From Streptomyces tagetis (GTDB lineage: Bacteria; Actinomycetota; Actinomycetes; Streptomycetales; Streptomycetaceae), in the NCBI RefSeq assembly GCF_018069565.1, contig NZ_JAGPNL010000006.1, positions 186,001 through 250,000 of the forward strand: a DNA stretch of 64,000 nt. Direction: 5' to 3'. Below the pieces are notes generated by a model. The model was given only the letters and a program-made list of their open reading frames with translations. It did not search any database and had not been told where the DNA came from. How positions within the stretch are numbered: position 1 is the first letter of the stretch; each line of letters opens with the position of its first letter. Position numbers and translations under genes: made by a program. Positions 40,336 to 51,338 of the stretch are shown piece by piece.

Positions 40336-41814
40336 ATGACCACACACCGGCGCAGGATCAGCGGGCGGAACAAGGCGATCGGCGCCGTCGTCGCCGCGGC
40401 GGTGGCGGGCGGCGGCGCGTTCCTGTTCACCAGCAGCGCCCAGGCCGCCCCGGTCGGCGCCGCCTACACCCGGACCAGCTCCTGGACGACCGGGTACAGC
40501 GCCCAGTACGTCGTCACCAACCCCACCGGGGAGCGCGGCGCCGACTGGACCCTGGAGTTCGACCTGCCCGCCGGCGCCACGCTCGGCTCCCTGTGGAACG
40601 GCGAGGCCGACGTCAGCGGGCGGCACGTCACCGTCACCCCGCCCGCCTGGGAGAAGGACGGCCTCGCCCCCGGCGGCTCCGTCACCGTCGGCTTCGTCGT
40701 CAACGGCACCGGCGACCCGGACGGCTGCCGCGTCGACGGCGCCGCCTGCACCGACGAGCCGGACGGCGCCCCCGAGCCCGAGGGCCGCCCCGGCGAGCCC
40801 CCGGCCCCCGCCGGCACGACCCCGGCCGAGCCCGCCCCGGCCGACCCGGCGCCCGCCCCCGAGAAGACGGACCCGGCCCCCGAGAAGGCGAACCCCGCCC
40901 CCGGCGCCGGCACCACCGCCGCCACCGGCGGCTTCGCCCCCTACGTCGACACCTCCCTCCAGCCCGCCTTCGACCTGCTCGGCCACGCCGAGGCCACCGG
41001 CGTCAAGGAGTACGTCCTCGCCTTCGTCACCGACGGCGGCGGCTGCACCCCCCGGTGGGGCGGCGTCACCGACCTCGGCGCCGACGCCGTGGCCGCCCAG
41101 ATCGGCGCCCTGCGCGCCGAGGGAGGCGACGTCCGGGTCTCCTTCGGCGGCGCGACCGGCTCCGAACTGGCCACCACCTGCGGCTCGGCAGGCGACCTCG
41201 CCGCCGCCTACGAGAAGGTGGTGGAGACCTACGGGCTCACCAAGGTCGACTTCGACGTCGAGGGCGGCGCCCTGCCCGACAAGGCCGCCAACACCCGCCG
41301 CGCCCAGGCCATCGCCCGGCTCCAGGGCGACCACCCCGGCCTGGACGTCTCGTACACCCTGCCCGTCATGCCGGAGGGCCTCACCCAGGACGGCGTCGAC
41401 CTCCTCGCCGACGCCCGGGAGAACGGCGTGCGGATCGACGCCGTCAACATCATGGCGATGGACTACGGCCCCGCCTACAGCGACGACATGGGCACCTACG
41501 CCGAACAGGCCGCCACCGCCACCCAGGCCCAGATCAAGAGCATCCTCGGGCTCGGCGAGGAGGAGGCGTGGCAGACGGTCGTCGTCACCCCGATGATCGG
41601 GGTCAACGACGTCGTCACCGAGATCTTCCGGGTCGACGACGCGGACCAGCTCGTCGCGTTCGCCCGCGACAAGGGCCTCGGCGGACTCTCCATGTGGTCC
41701 ACCACCCGCGACAAGCAGTGCGCGGAGGGCGAGAAGCCGCAGGCGGACGCCACGTGCAGCTCGGTCCTCCAGGAGCCCGCCGCCTTCTCGAAGGCGTTCG
41801 CCGCCTTCCGGTGA
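40336..41814 (+). CDS. Secreted chitinase: CBM2 + Pro-rich linker + GH18
   Basis: The protein has 492 residues from the ATG at 40336 (a GTG at 40321 is possible). Signal peptide about 1-37, CBM2 cellulose/chitin-binding module about 38-135 (TSSWTTGYSAQYVVTNPTG, WTLEFDLPAG), linker of Pro-Ala-Glu repeats about 145-195, and GH18 catalytic domain from GGFAPYVDTSLQPAFDLL. The active-site DxDxE is present as VDFDVEGG. It hydrolyses chitin outside the cell. No dre is obvious upstream; an OmpR-type repeat is, and the gene lies directly after a two-component system. Confidence 0.92.
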   Translation: MTTHRRRISGRNKAIGAVVAAAVAGGGAFLFTSSAQAAPVGAAYTRTSSWTTGYSAQYVVTNPTGERGADWTLEFDLPAGATLGSLWNGEADVSGRHVTVTPPAWEKDGLAPGGSVTVGFVVNGTGDPDGCRVDGAACTDEPDGAPEPEGRPGEPPAPAGTTPAEPAPADPAPAPEKTDPAPEKANPAPGAGTTAATGGFAPYVDTSLQPAFDLLGHAEATGVKEYVLAFVTDGGGCTPRWGGVTDLGADAVAAQIGALRAEGGDVRVSFGGATGSELATTCGSAGDLAAAYEKVVETYGLTKVDFDVEGGALPDKAANTRRAQAIARLQGDHPGLDVSYTLPVMPEGLTQDGVDLLADARENGVRIDAVNIMAMDYGPAYSDDMGTYAEQAATATQAQIKSILGLGEEEAWQTVVVTPMIGVNDVVTEIFRVDDADQLVAFARDKGLGGLSMWSTTRDKQCAEGEKPQADATCSSVLQEPAAFSKAFAAFR

Positions 41815-41853
41815 CCGGCCGGGGCCACCAGGCCCCGACCGCCCCGCACGGAC

Positions 41854-41891
41854 GCGGGGCGCGGCACCCCCCGTGGTGTGCCGCGCCCCGC
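41854..41891. terminator. Bidirectional terminator between chitinase and bglC
   Basis: A perfect 14-bp stem GCGGGGCGCGGCAC/GTGCCGCGCCCCGC with a 10-base loop lies between convergent genes. Confidence 0.85.
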
Positions 41892-41917
41892 TTCCCGCTC
41901 CCCCCGGGGAGGGGTGT

Positions 41918-43365
<1,448 letters not shown>

Positions 43366-43366
<1 letters not shown>

Positions 43367-43379
43367 GGAAGCGCTCCCA
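43366..43379. promoter_or_regulatory. CebR box at the bglC start
   Basis: TGGAAGCGCTCCCA differs from the 14-bp CebR palindrome TGGGAGCGCTCCCA at one base. It lies immediately upstream of, and touches, the bglC start codon. Confidence 0.8.
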
Positions 43380-43473
43380 TAGTGGGTCGGGAAAGACCGA
43401 CACGTAGTAAGGACGAAGGAAACGGGGGCGGGGCGGCCAGGGCCCGGCCCCCGGTACGAGGGGCGGCCGGGCG

Positions 43474-44382
43474 TCAGCCCTTCACGGCGCCCTGCATGAT
43501 GCCCCCCACGATCTGCTTGCCGAAGACCGCGAAGACCAGCAGCAGCGGCAGCGTGCCGAGCAGCGCGCCCGCCATGATCAGGGCCTGGTCGGGGGTGTAG
43601 CCGCGGCCGAGGCCGGCCAGCGCGACCTGCACGGTCGGGCTGCCGTTCTGGGTCAGCACCAGGAACGGCCACAGGAAGTCGTTCCACGTCTGCACGAACA
43701 TCAGCATGCCCAGCACGGCCATCGCGGGCCGCGCCACCGGGAACACCACGTGCCACACCACGCGCCAACTGCTCGCGCCGTCCACGCGGGCGGCCTCGAT
43801 GATCTCGTCCGGCAGCGCCTGGAGCAGGTACTGCCGCATGAAGAACACCCCGAAGGCGTTGACCAGCGACGGCAGGATCACCGCCTGGAGCTGGTCGGAC
43901 CAGTCGAGCTTGGCCACCATCATGTACAGCGGGATGATGCTGAGCTGCGGCGGCACCGTCATGGTGCCGATCACGATCAGCAGCAGGGCGTTGCGGCCCT
44001 TGAACCGCAGCTTGGCGAAGGCGAAGCCGGCGATCGTGGACAGGAAGACGATGGTGAGCGCCGACGTCCCCGCCACCAGGGTGGTGTTGAGGAACGCCTC
44101 GCCCAGATTGGCGTCCACCCAGGCGATCTGGAGCTTGTCGAAGAGGTTGGCGCCGAACCAGAACGGCGGCGGCGTCTGCGCCAGGCGCTGGTTGTCGCGC
44201 GAGGCGGCGATCGCCGTCCACACCAGCGGGAACAGCGAGACGACGGTGAACAGGACGAGGATGCCGTAGGCGAGGGGCCCGGCGTGCATCTGCCCGCCGG
44301 CCCGGCCGGCCTTGGCCCGGCGGGCCCGCCGGGGCGGGGTGGGCACCGGGTCGGCCGGGGGTTTCGTCAGGGTCGAGGTCAC
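43474..44382 (-). CDS. cebG: Cello-oligosaccharide ABC transporter permease
   Basis: The protein has 302 residues from the GTG at 44382 (AAGGAG upstream). Six membrane segments and the EAA loop ([29 protein letters not shown]) of carbohydrate-uptake type 1 permeases. It starts 12 bp after the cebF stop. The operon lacks an ATPase gene; in Streptomyces the shared ATPase MsiK, encoded elsewhere, serves this system. Confidence 0.93.
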   Translation of the reverse strand: MTSTLTKPPADPVPTPPRRARRAKAGRAGGQMHAGPLAYGILVLFTVVSLFPLVWTAIAASRDNQRLAQTPPPFWFGANLFDKLQIAWVDANLGEAFLNTTLVAGTSALTIVFLSTIAGFAFAKLRFKGRNALLLIVIGTMTVPPQLSIIPLYMMVAKLDWSDQLQAVILPSLVNAFGVFFMRQYLLQALPDEIIEAARVDGASSWRVVWHVVFPVARPAMAVLGMLMFVQTWNDFLWPFLVLTQNGSPTVQVALAGLGRGYTPDQALIMAGALLGTLPLLLVFAVFGKQIVGGIMQGAVKG

Positions 44383-44394
44383 GGCCGGTTCTCC

Positions 44395-45411
44395 TTAACT
44401 ACTGGCCCGCAGCCGGCGCGAGATCAGCGAGTTGACGAGTCCGATCACGATGAGGATCAGGAACATCGTCCACGCGATCGCCGAGGCGCGGCCCAGGTGC
44501 TGGTTGATCCAGCCCTGCTCGTACAGGTACAGCCCGAGGGTCTGGAACTGGTGCTGGGAGCCGCCGGAGGCACCCTTGTTGGCGTCGAACAGCAGCGGCT
44601 CGCCGAAGACCTGGGAGGCGCCGATCGTCGACACGACCACCGTGAACAGGATCGTCGGACGCAGCGACGGCAGCGTGACGTGCACGAACTGCCGCCAGCG
44701 GCTGGCGCCGTCCAGTGCCGCCGACTCGTACAGGTCCTGCGGGATCGCCTGCATCGCGGCCAGGTAGATCAGCGCGTTGTAGCCGGTCCAGCGCCAGATG
44801 ATGATCGAGGAGACGGCGAACTGGGAGGCCCAGTGCTCGTTCTGCCAGTCGACGTTGTCGATGCCGACCAGGTTCAGCACCCAGTTGATCATCCCGTAGT
44901 CGCGGCCGAAGAGGAGCACGAAGACGAGGGAGGCGGCGGCGATGGAGGTCGCGTACGGCGCCAGCATGGCCACGCGGTAGAAGGTGGAGCCGCGCAGCTT
45001 GTAGTTGAGGATGTGCGCGATGCCCATCGCCATCAGCAACTGCGGCACCGTCGAGATGATGCCGATGGTCAGCGTGTTGCGGGCGGCGTTCCAGAAGAAC
45101 TCGTCGTCGAAGATCCGCGTGTAGTTGCGCAGCCCGACCCAGGTCATGTCGGTCGGCGCGGTCAGCTCCACCGTGTGCAGCGAGGCCCAGCCGGTGTAGA
45201 TCAGCGGGAACAGGCCGAAGGCGAGGAAGAGCAGGAAGAACGGCGAGATGAAGGCGTACGGGCTCCAGCGCATGTCGCGCTGCCAGCGCCGGGAGAGCCG
45301 GGCCCGTTTGCGCTCCGCCTCCGCCGCGTCCCCGGCCGGCGGGCGGCCCGGGGCCGCGCCCCCCTTCGCGGGGGGCGCGGCGGTGTCGTGCCGGGAGGTC
45401 ATTCCGGTCAC
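44395..45411 (-). CDS. cebF: Cello-oligosaccharide ABC transporter permease
   Basis: The protein has 338 residues (GTG 45411; ATG 45402 is an alternative). It has a long basic cytoplasmic N-terminus, six membrane segments and the EAA loop ([29 protein letters not shown]). Its start overlaps the cebE stop by 4 bp. It forms the inner-membrane channel with CebG. Confidence 0.93.
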   Translation of the reverse strand: MTGMTSRHDTAAPPAKGGAAPGRPPAGDAAEAERKRARLSRRWQRDMRWSPYAFISPFFLLFLAFGLFPLIYTGWASLHTVELTAPTDMTWVGLRNYTRIFDDEFFWNAARNTLTIGIISTVPQLLMAMGIAHILNYKLRGSTFYRVAMLAPYATSIAAASLVFVLLFGRDYGMINWVLNLVGIDNVDWQNEHWASQFAVSSIIIWRWTGYNALIYLAAMQAIPQDLYESAALDGASRWRQFVHVTLPSLRPTILFTVVVSTIGASQVFGEPLLFDANKGASGGSQHQFQTLGLYLYEQGWINQHLGRASAIAWTMFLILIVIGLVNSLISRRLRASS

Positions 45412-46730
45412 TTCTCCAGGTTGTTGTCGATGGTCTTCACGGCCGTCTCCCAGGCGTCCTTGGCCGACTTGCCCTGGGTGACGAGGATGACGCCGTTGTC
45501 CGTCAGACCCTGCTGCATGATCTGGTCCTTCGGGCCGATGACCTGCGTCGGGATGGACGAGGCGGCCTTGGCGAAGATCTCGCCGATCGGCGCGTCACCG
45601 GTCATCTCGTTCTTCGCGCCCGTCACCTGCGACATGCCGTACGCACCGGGCGCGCTCGGGAAGCTGCCCTGCACGGCGAAGAGCTTGGCCTGCTGCTCCG
45701 GCGCGGTCAGCCAGGCCACCAGCGCCTCGGCCTCCTTCACGTGCTTGCCGCTCTTGGGCACGCCGAGGAAGGTGCCGCCCCAGTTGCCCGCCTTGGGCGG
45801 CGCGGCCACGTCCCACTTGCCGGCCGCGTCGGGCTGGGACTTGCTCTTGAGGTAGCCGAGCATCCACGGCGGACAGGCCACGGTGGCGAACTTGTTGTTG
45901 GAGATGGTCTGGTCCCAGGCCGGCTGGAACTGGGTCTGCGACTGGACCAGGCCCTCCTTGGCGGCCTTCGCGGTCAGGTCGAAGGCGGCCTTGACGGCGG
46001 GGTTGTCCTTGTAGACGACCTTGCCGGAGGTGTCGTAGAAGCGCTGCTCCTCCGAGCTGAGGATGGCGTTGAGCAGCCCGCCGGGGGAGTCCATGAAGGA
46101 GGTCTCCTTGCCGGCGCCCTTCTTGTACTTCTCGCCGGCCTCGACGAGCTTGCCCCAGTCGCCTGCCCAGAGCTTGCCGACCTCCTCGCGGTCGGTGGGC
46201 AGACCGGCCTTCTCGAAGAGGTCCTTGCGGTAGCAGACGGCCATCGGGCCGATGTCGGTGCCGAGTCCTATGGTGGCGCCGTCCTTGGTGGTGGCCTGCT
46301 GCCACTTCCAGTCCAGCCAGGCGTCCGGCTTCACGCCCTCGGCCTTGGACATGTCCGTGAACTTGGCCGCCTGGGTCTCGACCACCTCGGCGATGTTGCC
46401 GACCTCGATGGCCTGGATGTCGAGCAGGCCGCTGTTGGTGGTGAGGTGGTTGACGAGAGCGGGGTAGTAGTTCTCGTTCCGCTCGATGACGTTCTCTTCG
46501 ATCTTGATGTCGGGGTGGAGCTTCTCGTACTCGGTGTAGAGTCCGGCCTCCTTGAAGCCCATGGCGCCGAAGAGACCGAGGGAGATCTTCGTCTTGCCGC
46601 TGCTGTCGCCGCCCGACTTGCCGGAGTCGTCGCCGTCGTCGGCACAACCGGCCAGCAGCCCTGCGCCCAGCGACACGACGGCCGCGAGGACCATCGCCTT
46701 GCGGGCGGTTCGGGTACGTGCTGCTCGCAT
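45408..46730 (-). CDS. cebE: Cello-oligosaccharide-binding lipoprotein
   Basis: The protein has 440 residues from the ATG at 46730 (AGGAGGACGTA before it). The signal peptide ends in a lipobox (LLAGC), so it is a lipid-anchored receptor outside the membrane. The body is a family-1 solute-binding fold (KISLGLFGAMGFKEAGLYTEYEKLHPDIKIEENV...). CebE binds cellobiose and cellotriose and passes them to CebFG. A perfect CebR box lies about 130 bp upstream. Confidence 0.95.
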   Translation of the reverse strand: MRAARTRTARKAMVLAAVVSLGAGLLAGCADDGDDSGKSGGDSSGKTKISLGLFGAMGFKEAGLYTEYEKLHPDIKIEENVIERNENYYPALVNHLTTNSGLLDIQAIEVGNIAEVVETQAAKFTDMSKAEGVKPDAWLDWKWQQATTKDGATIGLGTDIGPMAVCYRKDLFEKAGLPTDREEVGKLWAGDWGKLVEAGEKYKKGAGKETSFMDSPGGLLNAILSSEEQRFYDTSGKVVYKDNPAVKAAFDLTAKAAKEGLVQSQTQFQPAWDQTISNNKFATVACPPWMLGYLKSKSQPDAAGKWDVAAPPKAGNWGGTFLGVPKSGKHVKEAEALVAWLTAPEQQAKLFAVQGSFPSAPGAYGMSQVTGAKNEMTGDAPIGEIFAKAASSIPTQVIGPKDQIMQQGLTDNGVILVTQGKSAKDAWETAVKTIDNNLEK

Positions 46731-46857
46731 TACGTCCTCCTGTTGCCCTGACGTGCCGACCCCCCGGCCAACTGCTGTGCTGGGCCCGATAGTTCATGTT
46801 CGTTCATCGCTGCGGCTCGGGCGGGGAACGTGCGGGATGTGTATGTGCCAGGTACTG

Positions 46858-46871
46858 TGGGAGCGCTCCCA
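46858..46871. promoter_or_regulatory. CebR box controlling cebEFG
   Basis: TGGGAGCGCTCCCA is a perfect 14-bp match to the known CebR operator, located in the 362-bp gap between divergent cebE and cebR. Confidence 0.95.
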
Positions 46872-47092
46872 CAAGTGATGTGTTGAAGAGTCGTCGGTCC
46901 GGGCGGGGGTGTCAAGGGAGCGGACGCGACGAAATGCCTTCAGTTATCGGCCTGTTAACTGGACGCGTGGGCCGTCCGCCCGGCGCTCCGATGGCACCGC
47001 GCGACGGTCCGGGGGCGGTCATTACAGCGGACCGGCCTGTTAAATTCCAGGCCAGCCGCAGAGTGCGGGGCATCGACGGGAAGGCAGAGCCG

Positions 47093-48148
47093 ATGGCAAG
47101 CCACGGAGCGCGGGGGCGGAGCGGTGGCCGGCCCACCCTCGAAGAGGTGGCGGCACGGGCGGGCGTCGGCCGCGGCACCGTCTCGCGGGTGATCAACGGC
47201 TCGCCCCGGGTGAGCGACGCGACCCGGGCCGCTGTCGAGGCCGCGGTGGCGGAACTCGGCTACGTCCCGAACACCGCCGCCCGCGCCCTCGCCGCCAACC
47301 GCACCGACGCCATCGCCCTGGTGGTGCCGGAACCGGAGACCCGGTTCTTCGCCGAGCCGTACTTCTCGGACATGCTCAAGGGCGTCGGGGCGGAGCTGTC
47401 CGAGACGGAGATGCAGCTCCTGCTGATCTTCGCGGGCAGCGACCGCAGGCGGCAGCGGCTCGCCCAGTACCTCGCGGCGCACCGGGTGGACGGTGTGCTG
47501 CTGGTCTCGGTCCACGCCGACGACCCGCTCCCCGACCTGCTGGCCCAACTGGAGATCCCGGCGGTGATCAGCGGCCCGCGCTCGGCGGGGGAGACCCTCG
47601 CCTCGGTCGACTCGGACAACTACGGCGGGGCCCGCTCGGCCGTCGAGCACCTGCTCGCGCGCGGGCGCGGGCGCATCGCGCACATCACCGGACGGCTCGA
47701 CGTGTACGGCGCCCAGCGGCGCGTCGACGGCTACCGGGACGCCCTGCGCGACGCGGGGCACGACGCGGACGAGCTGCTGATCGAGTCGGGCGACTTCACC
47801 GAGGAGGGGGGCCGCCGGGCCATGGCGGAGCTGCTGCGGCGCAGGCCGGAGCTGGACGCGGTCTTCGCCGGCTCGGACGTGACGGCGGCCGGTGCCCGCC
47901 AGGCGCTGCGCGAGGCGGGGCGGCGCATCCCGGAGGACGTGGCGCTGGTGGGGTACGACGACTCGGCGATCGCCCGCCACCTGGACCCGCCGCTGACCAG
48001 CGTCCGCCAGCCGATCGAGGAGATGGGCCGCGCCATGATCGACCTGCTGCTCGCGGAGATCGCGGACCGCCGTCCGGCGGCCTCGCGGGGGCTGGAGCGG
48101 CAGCATGTGGTGCTCGCCACGGAGCTGGTGGAGCGCAGCTCCTCCTGA
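47093..48148 (+). CDS. cebR: LacI-family repressor of cellulose/cellobiose use
   Basis: The protein has 351 residues from the ATG at 47093. The LacI helix-turn-helix is TLEEVAARAGVGRGTVSRVINGSPRVS with hinge NTAARALAANRT, followed by a periplasmic-binding-like sensor domain (DAIALVVPEP; GDFTEEGGRRAMAELL; VALVGYDDSAIARHLDPPLTSVRQP). It represses cebEFG and bglC until cellobiose binds. Divergent position to cebE and two matching boxes support the name. Confidence 0.95.
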   Translation: MASHGARGRSGGRPTLEEVAARAGVGRGTVSRVINGSPRVSDATRAAVEAAVAELGYVPNTAARALAANRTDAIALVVPEPETRFFAEPYFSDMLKGVGAELSETEMQLLLIFAGSDRRRQRLAQYLAAHRVDGVLLVSVHADDPLPDLLAQLEIPAVISGPRSAGETLASVDSDNYGGARSAVEHLLARGRGRIAHITGRLDVYGAQRRVDGYRDALRDAGHDADELLIESGDFTEEGGRRAMAELLRRRPELDAVFAGSDVTAAGARQALREAGRRIPEDVALVGYDDSAIARHLDPPLTSVRQPIEEMGRAMIDLLLAEIADRRPAASRGLERQHVVLATELVERSSS

Positions 48149-48190
48149 GGGGGCCGCGGGGGGCGTGTCAGGGGGCTCGCGGGAACGCGA

Positions 48191-48226
48191 TCGGCCGGTG
48201 GCCTCCTCGCGGAGGTCACCGGCCGA
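48191..48226. terminator. Bidirectional terminator between cebR and tRNA-His
   Basis: TCGGCCGGTG-G-CCTCC pairs with GGAGG-T-CACCGGCCGA around the tetraloop TCGC: a 16-bp stem with one mismatch. Confidence 0.9.
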
Positions 48227-48234
48227 TGACACAG

Positions 48235-48308
48235 GGTGAGTGACGGGACTTGAACCCGCGGCATCCTGGACCACAACCAGGTGCTCTACCAGCTGAGCTA
48301 CACCCACC
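48235..48308 (-). tRNA. tRNA-His (GUG anticodon)
   Basis: On the minus strand: acceptor GTGGGTG/CACTCAC with an extra 5' G (the G-1 typical of tRNA-His) opposite discriminator C, D arm GCTC..GAGC, anticodon arm CCTGG-TTGTGGT-CCAGG with anticodon GTG, and T arm GCGGG-TTCAAGT-CCCGT. It lies just after orn on the same strand. Confidence 0.95.
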
Positions 48309-48371
48309 ATGGCCGGTCGTCAGAATCCGTGGTGGATTTCCCCGACCGGCTGAGAAAAGTGTACAGGGTCC

Positions 48372-49028
48372 TCAGGGGTGCTCGCGCCCACCTTTCGCCG
48401 CGCCCGCCGGGGGCGCGGCGCCGGCCTGTCCCGCGCCCACGACGTGCTTCGCGGCGATCGCCTTGGCGGTCTCGGAGTCGGGGCCGGGCTGCGGCACGAA
48501 GACGGCCTCGCGGTAGTAGCGCAGCTCGGCGATGGACTCGCGGATGTCGGCGAGGGCGCGGTGGTTGCCGTTCTTCTCGGGGCTGTTGAAGTAGGCCCGC
48601 GGGTACCAGCGGCGGGCCAGCTCCTTGACCGAGGAGACGTCGACGATTCGGTAGTGGAGGTACCCCTCCAGGGCCGGCATGTCCCGCAGCAGGAAGCCGC
48701 GGTCGGTGCCGACGGAGTTGCCGCACAGCGGGGCCTTGCCGGGCTCCTTGACGTGCTCCCTCACGTACGCCAGCACCTGTGCCTCGGCGTCCGCGAGGGT
48801 CGTGCCGCCGGCCAGCTCGGCCAGCAGCCCGGAGGCGGTGTGCATCTCGCGCACCACGTCCGGCATCGTCTCCAGGGCCCGGTCCGGCGGCCGGACGACG
48901 ATGTCGACACCCTCCCCGAGGACGTTCAGTTCGGAGTCGGTGACGAGGGCGGCCACCTCGATGAGCGCGTCGTCGGACAGCGAGAGGCCGGTCATCTCGC
49001 AGTCGATCCACACCATGCGATCGTTCAT
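48372..49028 (-). CDS. orn: Oligoribonuclease
   Basis: The protein has 218 residues. The DEDDh exonuclease motifs are [11 protein letters not shown] (first acidic pair), [11 protein letters not shown], and [17 protein letters not shown] (last His and Asp). It removes the last 2-5 nucleotides of RNA decay and linearised c-di-GMP (pGpG), so it also links to second-messenger turnover. The C-terminal extension of about 30 residues ([13 protein letters not shown]) is typical of actinomycetes. It lies downstream of adpA, as in other Streptomyces. Confidence 0.96.
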   Translation of the reverse strand: MNDRMVWIDCEMTGLSLSDDALIEVAALVTDSELNVLGEGVDIVVRPPDRALETMPDVVREMHTASGLLAELAGGTTLADAEAQVLAYVREHVKEPGKAPLCGNSVGTDRGFLLRDMPALEGYLHYRIVDVSSVKELARRWYPRAYFNSPEKNGNHRALADIRESIAELRYYREAVFVPQPGPDSETAKAIAAKHVVGAGQAGAAPPAGAAKGGREHP

Positions 49029-49392
49029 GCGAACACCCTACGGCGCCGGTGCGGGGGTTGGACCGGGGCCGTACGCGGCCCGCCCGCGCGGCACCGGTCG
49101 GCGGGGCCCGGCGGCCCGGCGGCGCGAGTCGTCGTACGGGCGGACGGTGGGGGTGTGCCCCGGCCCGGGAGGCGGGGGAGCGCCGGGAGGGCGCGGGGAG
49201 GGCGCGGGGAGGGCGGGGAGGCTGCCCCAGACGGGCGGGCGGCGGGGCGGCGTGCCCGGCCCGCGAGGGGGCTGGGCACGACGAGGGCCCCGCCCGGGAG
49301 GACCGGCGGGGGAGTGGCCCCCGCCGGTCCTCCCGCAGGCGAGGGGCGGGGGGAGCGCCGGACGGGCCCTCGCCCGTCCGGCGCCCCCGGGG
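49029..49392. other. 364-bp gap between adpA and orn
   Basis: It contains the adpA terminator (49296-49334) and a purine-rich stretch with repeated GGAGGGCGCGG (about 49183-49230). The orn promoter should lie near its left end. No gene is apparent. Confidence 0.6.
49296..49334 (-). terminator. adpA terminator
   Basis: A perfect 17-bp stem beginning GGGAGGACCGG with the loop AGTGG, about 60 bp beyond the adpA stop. It is among the strongest hairpins in the window. Confidence 0.85.
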
Positions 49393-50586
49393 TCAGGGCA
49401 GGCCGCGCTGGCCCGGCAGGCCGGCCACCGGTACCGGGACGGCGGTGCGCCGCGTCTGGTACGGCACCGTGCCCTCGGAGGCGAGGGCCGACGGCGGCAG
49501 GCCGTCGTGCGGGCCGGCGCCGCGGGAGATCCCCACGGCGGTCTCCGGGTCCACCGGCCGTTCGGCCTGCGGACGCCGGGCCCGGTAGGCCGCCCGGTAG
49601 GCGGCCGGGGACGAGCCGAGCTGGCGGCGGAAGTGGCCGCGCAGCGCCACCGGCGAGCGGAAGCCGCAGCGGCCCGCGACCTCGTCCACCGAGTAGTCGG
49701 ACGTCTCCAGCAGGCGCTGCGCCTGGAGCACCCGCTGGGTGATCAGCCACTGGAGCGGCGCGCTGCCGGTGAGCGAGCGGAAGCGCCGGTCGAAGGTGCG
49801 CCGGCTCATGTAGGCGCGGGCCGCCAGCGTCTCCACGTCGAACTGCTCGTGGAGGTGCTCCAGCGCCCAGGCGACGACCTCGGCGAGCGGGTCGGCGCCG
49901 ATCTCCTCGGGTAAAGACCGGTCGAGGTAGCGCTCCTGGCCGCCGCTGCGGCGCGGGGGCACGACCAGTCGGCGGGCCAGCGCGCCGGCCGCCTCGTTGC
50001 CGTGGTCCGTGCGCACGATGTGCAGGCACAGGTCGATCCCGGCGGCCGTCCCCGCGGACGTCAGGACGTCCCCGTCGTCCACGAACAGTTCGCGCGGATC
50101 GACGTGCACCGACGGATAGCGCTTGGCCAGCGTCGGCGCGTACATCCAGTGCGTGGTGGCCGGGCGGCCGTCCAGCAGGCCCGCCGCCGCCAGCACGAAG
50201 GCGCCGGTGCACAGTCCGACGATGCGCGCGCCCTCCTCGTGCGCCCGGCGCAGCGCGTCGAGCGCGTCGTCGGGTGGCGGCGAGGTGATCGACCGCCAGG
50301 CGGGCACCACCACCGTGCCGGCCCGTGCGATCGCCTCCAGCCCCTGCGGCGCGGTGAGTTCCAGGCCCCCTGTGGTCCGCAGCGGGCCGTCCTCGCCGGC
50401 GCACACCAGCAGGCGGTAGCGCGGCACGCCGGCGTCCTGACGGTCTATGCCGAACACCGACAGCGGTATGGAACTCTCGAAGATGGGTCCGCCGCTGAAC
50501 AGCAGTACCGCGACGATCTCCTTGCGGCGTCGCCCGGAGAGCTTCCGGGTCGCGGTTTCCGGCGCGGCAGCGGAGTCGTGGCTCAT
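49393..50586 (-). CDS. adpA: AdpA (BldH), global developmental regulator, with TTA codon
   Basis: The protein has 397 residues from the ATG at 50586 (GAGGGGGG upstream). The N-terminal half is the ThiJ/PfpI (DJ-1) dimerisation domain (VLLFSGGPIFESSIPLSVFG; GARIVGLCTGAFVLAAAGLLDG). The C-terminal half is an AraC DNA-binding domain (FDVETLAARAYMSRRTFDRRF; YSVDEVAGRCGFRSPVALRGHFRR). Codon 225, in the segment between the domains, is TTA (49912-49914), the conserved bldA-dependent position. AdpA activates genes for aerial growth, antibiotics and secreted proteases. A match to its own binding consensus lies upstream at 50725. Confidence 0.97.
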   Translation of the reverse strand: MSHDSAAAPETATRKLSGRRRKEIVAVLLFSGGPIFESSIPLSVFGIDRQDAGVPRYRLLVCAGEDGPLRTTGGLELTAPQGLEAIARAGTVVVPAWRSITSPPPDDALDALRRAHEEGARIVGLCTGAFVLAAAGLLDGRPATTHWMYAPTLAKRYPSVHVDPRELFVDDGDVLTSAGTAAGIDLCLHIVRTDHGNEAAGALARRLVVPPRRSGGQERYLDRSLPEEIGADPLAEVVAWALEHLHEQFDVETLAARAYMSRRTFDRRFRSLTGSAPLQWLITQRVLQAQRLLETSDYSVDEVAGRCGFRSPVALRGHFRRQLGSSPAAYRAAYRARRPQAERPVDPETAVGISRGAGPHDGLPPSALASEGTVPYQTRRTAVPVPVAGLPGQRGLP

Positions 50587-50972
50587 GCTGCTAAGCCCCC
50601 CTCGGTGGTCGCGGTGCCCTGATCCCTTCGGGTCTGTCGCTCCAACACGTTTCCCCTCGGTCCTGCACGAGTCCCCCGCCGTAGACAGTCAAGATCGAAT
50701 CTACTGCGTCCCGTCGCGCCGAAGTGGCCGGTTCGGCACGGGGGACATTGTCGACATGGCAACTTGGCGTGAAGCAGTCGATCACGAAGCGTCGCACTCC
50801 CGGGCGCCACAGGGAAGTGCGCCTCGTCGCAGTGGCCAATCCCCATAGGGTGCGTGGGGCCCCCGAGACCCTTTCCGTGCAGGTGGAACGGGGGTTGAGG
50901 GGTGGTCAGGACGGGGGGTGAGGCTACGTCAGAAGTTGGCTGAAAAGATACGGGCGCGTGCGCGGAAACCGG
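50587..50972. other. 386-bp gap upstream of adpA
   Basis: This is the adpA promoter region plus the end of a small membrane gene on the same strand. A perfect AdpA consensus site lies at 50725-50734. Otherwise I see no clear operator. Confidence 0.6.
50725..50734 (+). promoter_or_regulatory. AdpA-binding consensus upstream of adpA
   Basis: TGGCCGGTTC fits TGGCSNGWWY at every position, 139 bp before the adpA start codon. Autoregulation by AdpA is known in Streptomyces. The consensus is short and degenerate, so chance matches occur. Confidence 0.5.
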
Positions 50973-51338
50973 TCAAGCGACCGGTGTGCTCTCCCCGGCG
51001 TGTCGTACGCCCCCGCGCGCCCCCGGCACGGACCCCGCCCGTCCTCCGTTCCGGGCGCCGTCCCGGGTGTCGTCCGGCCCGCCCTCCCGGCCCGCCGGCC
51101 GGGCCGCGTGCCGCTCGGCGCGGCGCAGCAGGAGCCGGCAGGCGCCGGTCATGGCGGCGAGGCCCAGGGCGGTGCCGGTGGCGCCCGCGAGGGAGGTGCC
51201 GCACCAGAGCAGGGCGACGGGGGCCAGGACGCCGCAGAACGCCGCCCAGCGCGGCGGCCCGGTGCCGGCGCCCGGGGGCGGCGGCACCGGCTCGGGGCCC
51301 CGGGGCGGGGGCGCGGCGGGCGGAGGCGATCCGGACAT
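50973..51338 (-). CDS. Small membrane protein, 121 aa
   Basis: A Pro-rich N-terminus (about 30 residues) precedes two hydrophobic segments (AAFCGVLAPVALLWCGTSLAG and ATGTALGLAAMTGACRLLL) and a basic, disordered C-terminus. Position upstream of adpA is typical for Streptomyces, but no function is known to me. Confidence 0.65.
   Translation of the reverse strand: MSGSPPPAAPPPRGPEPVPPPPGAGTGPPRWAAFCGVLAPVALLWCGTSLAGATGTALGLAAMTGACRLLLRRAERHAARPAGREGGPDDTRDGARNGGRAGSVPGARGGVRHAGESTPVA

Noticed and set aside
49183-49230. Repeated GGAGGGCGCGG stretch considered as a CRISPR-like or protein-binding array
   Set aside because: Units are short, imperfect and without spacers; simple purine-rich sequence near the orn promoter is the plainer reading.
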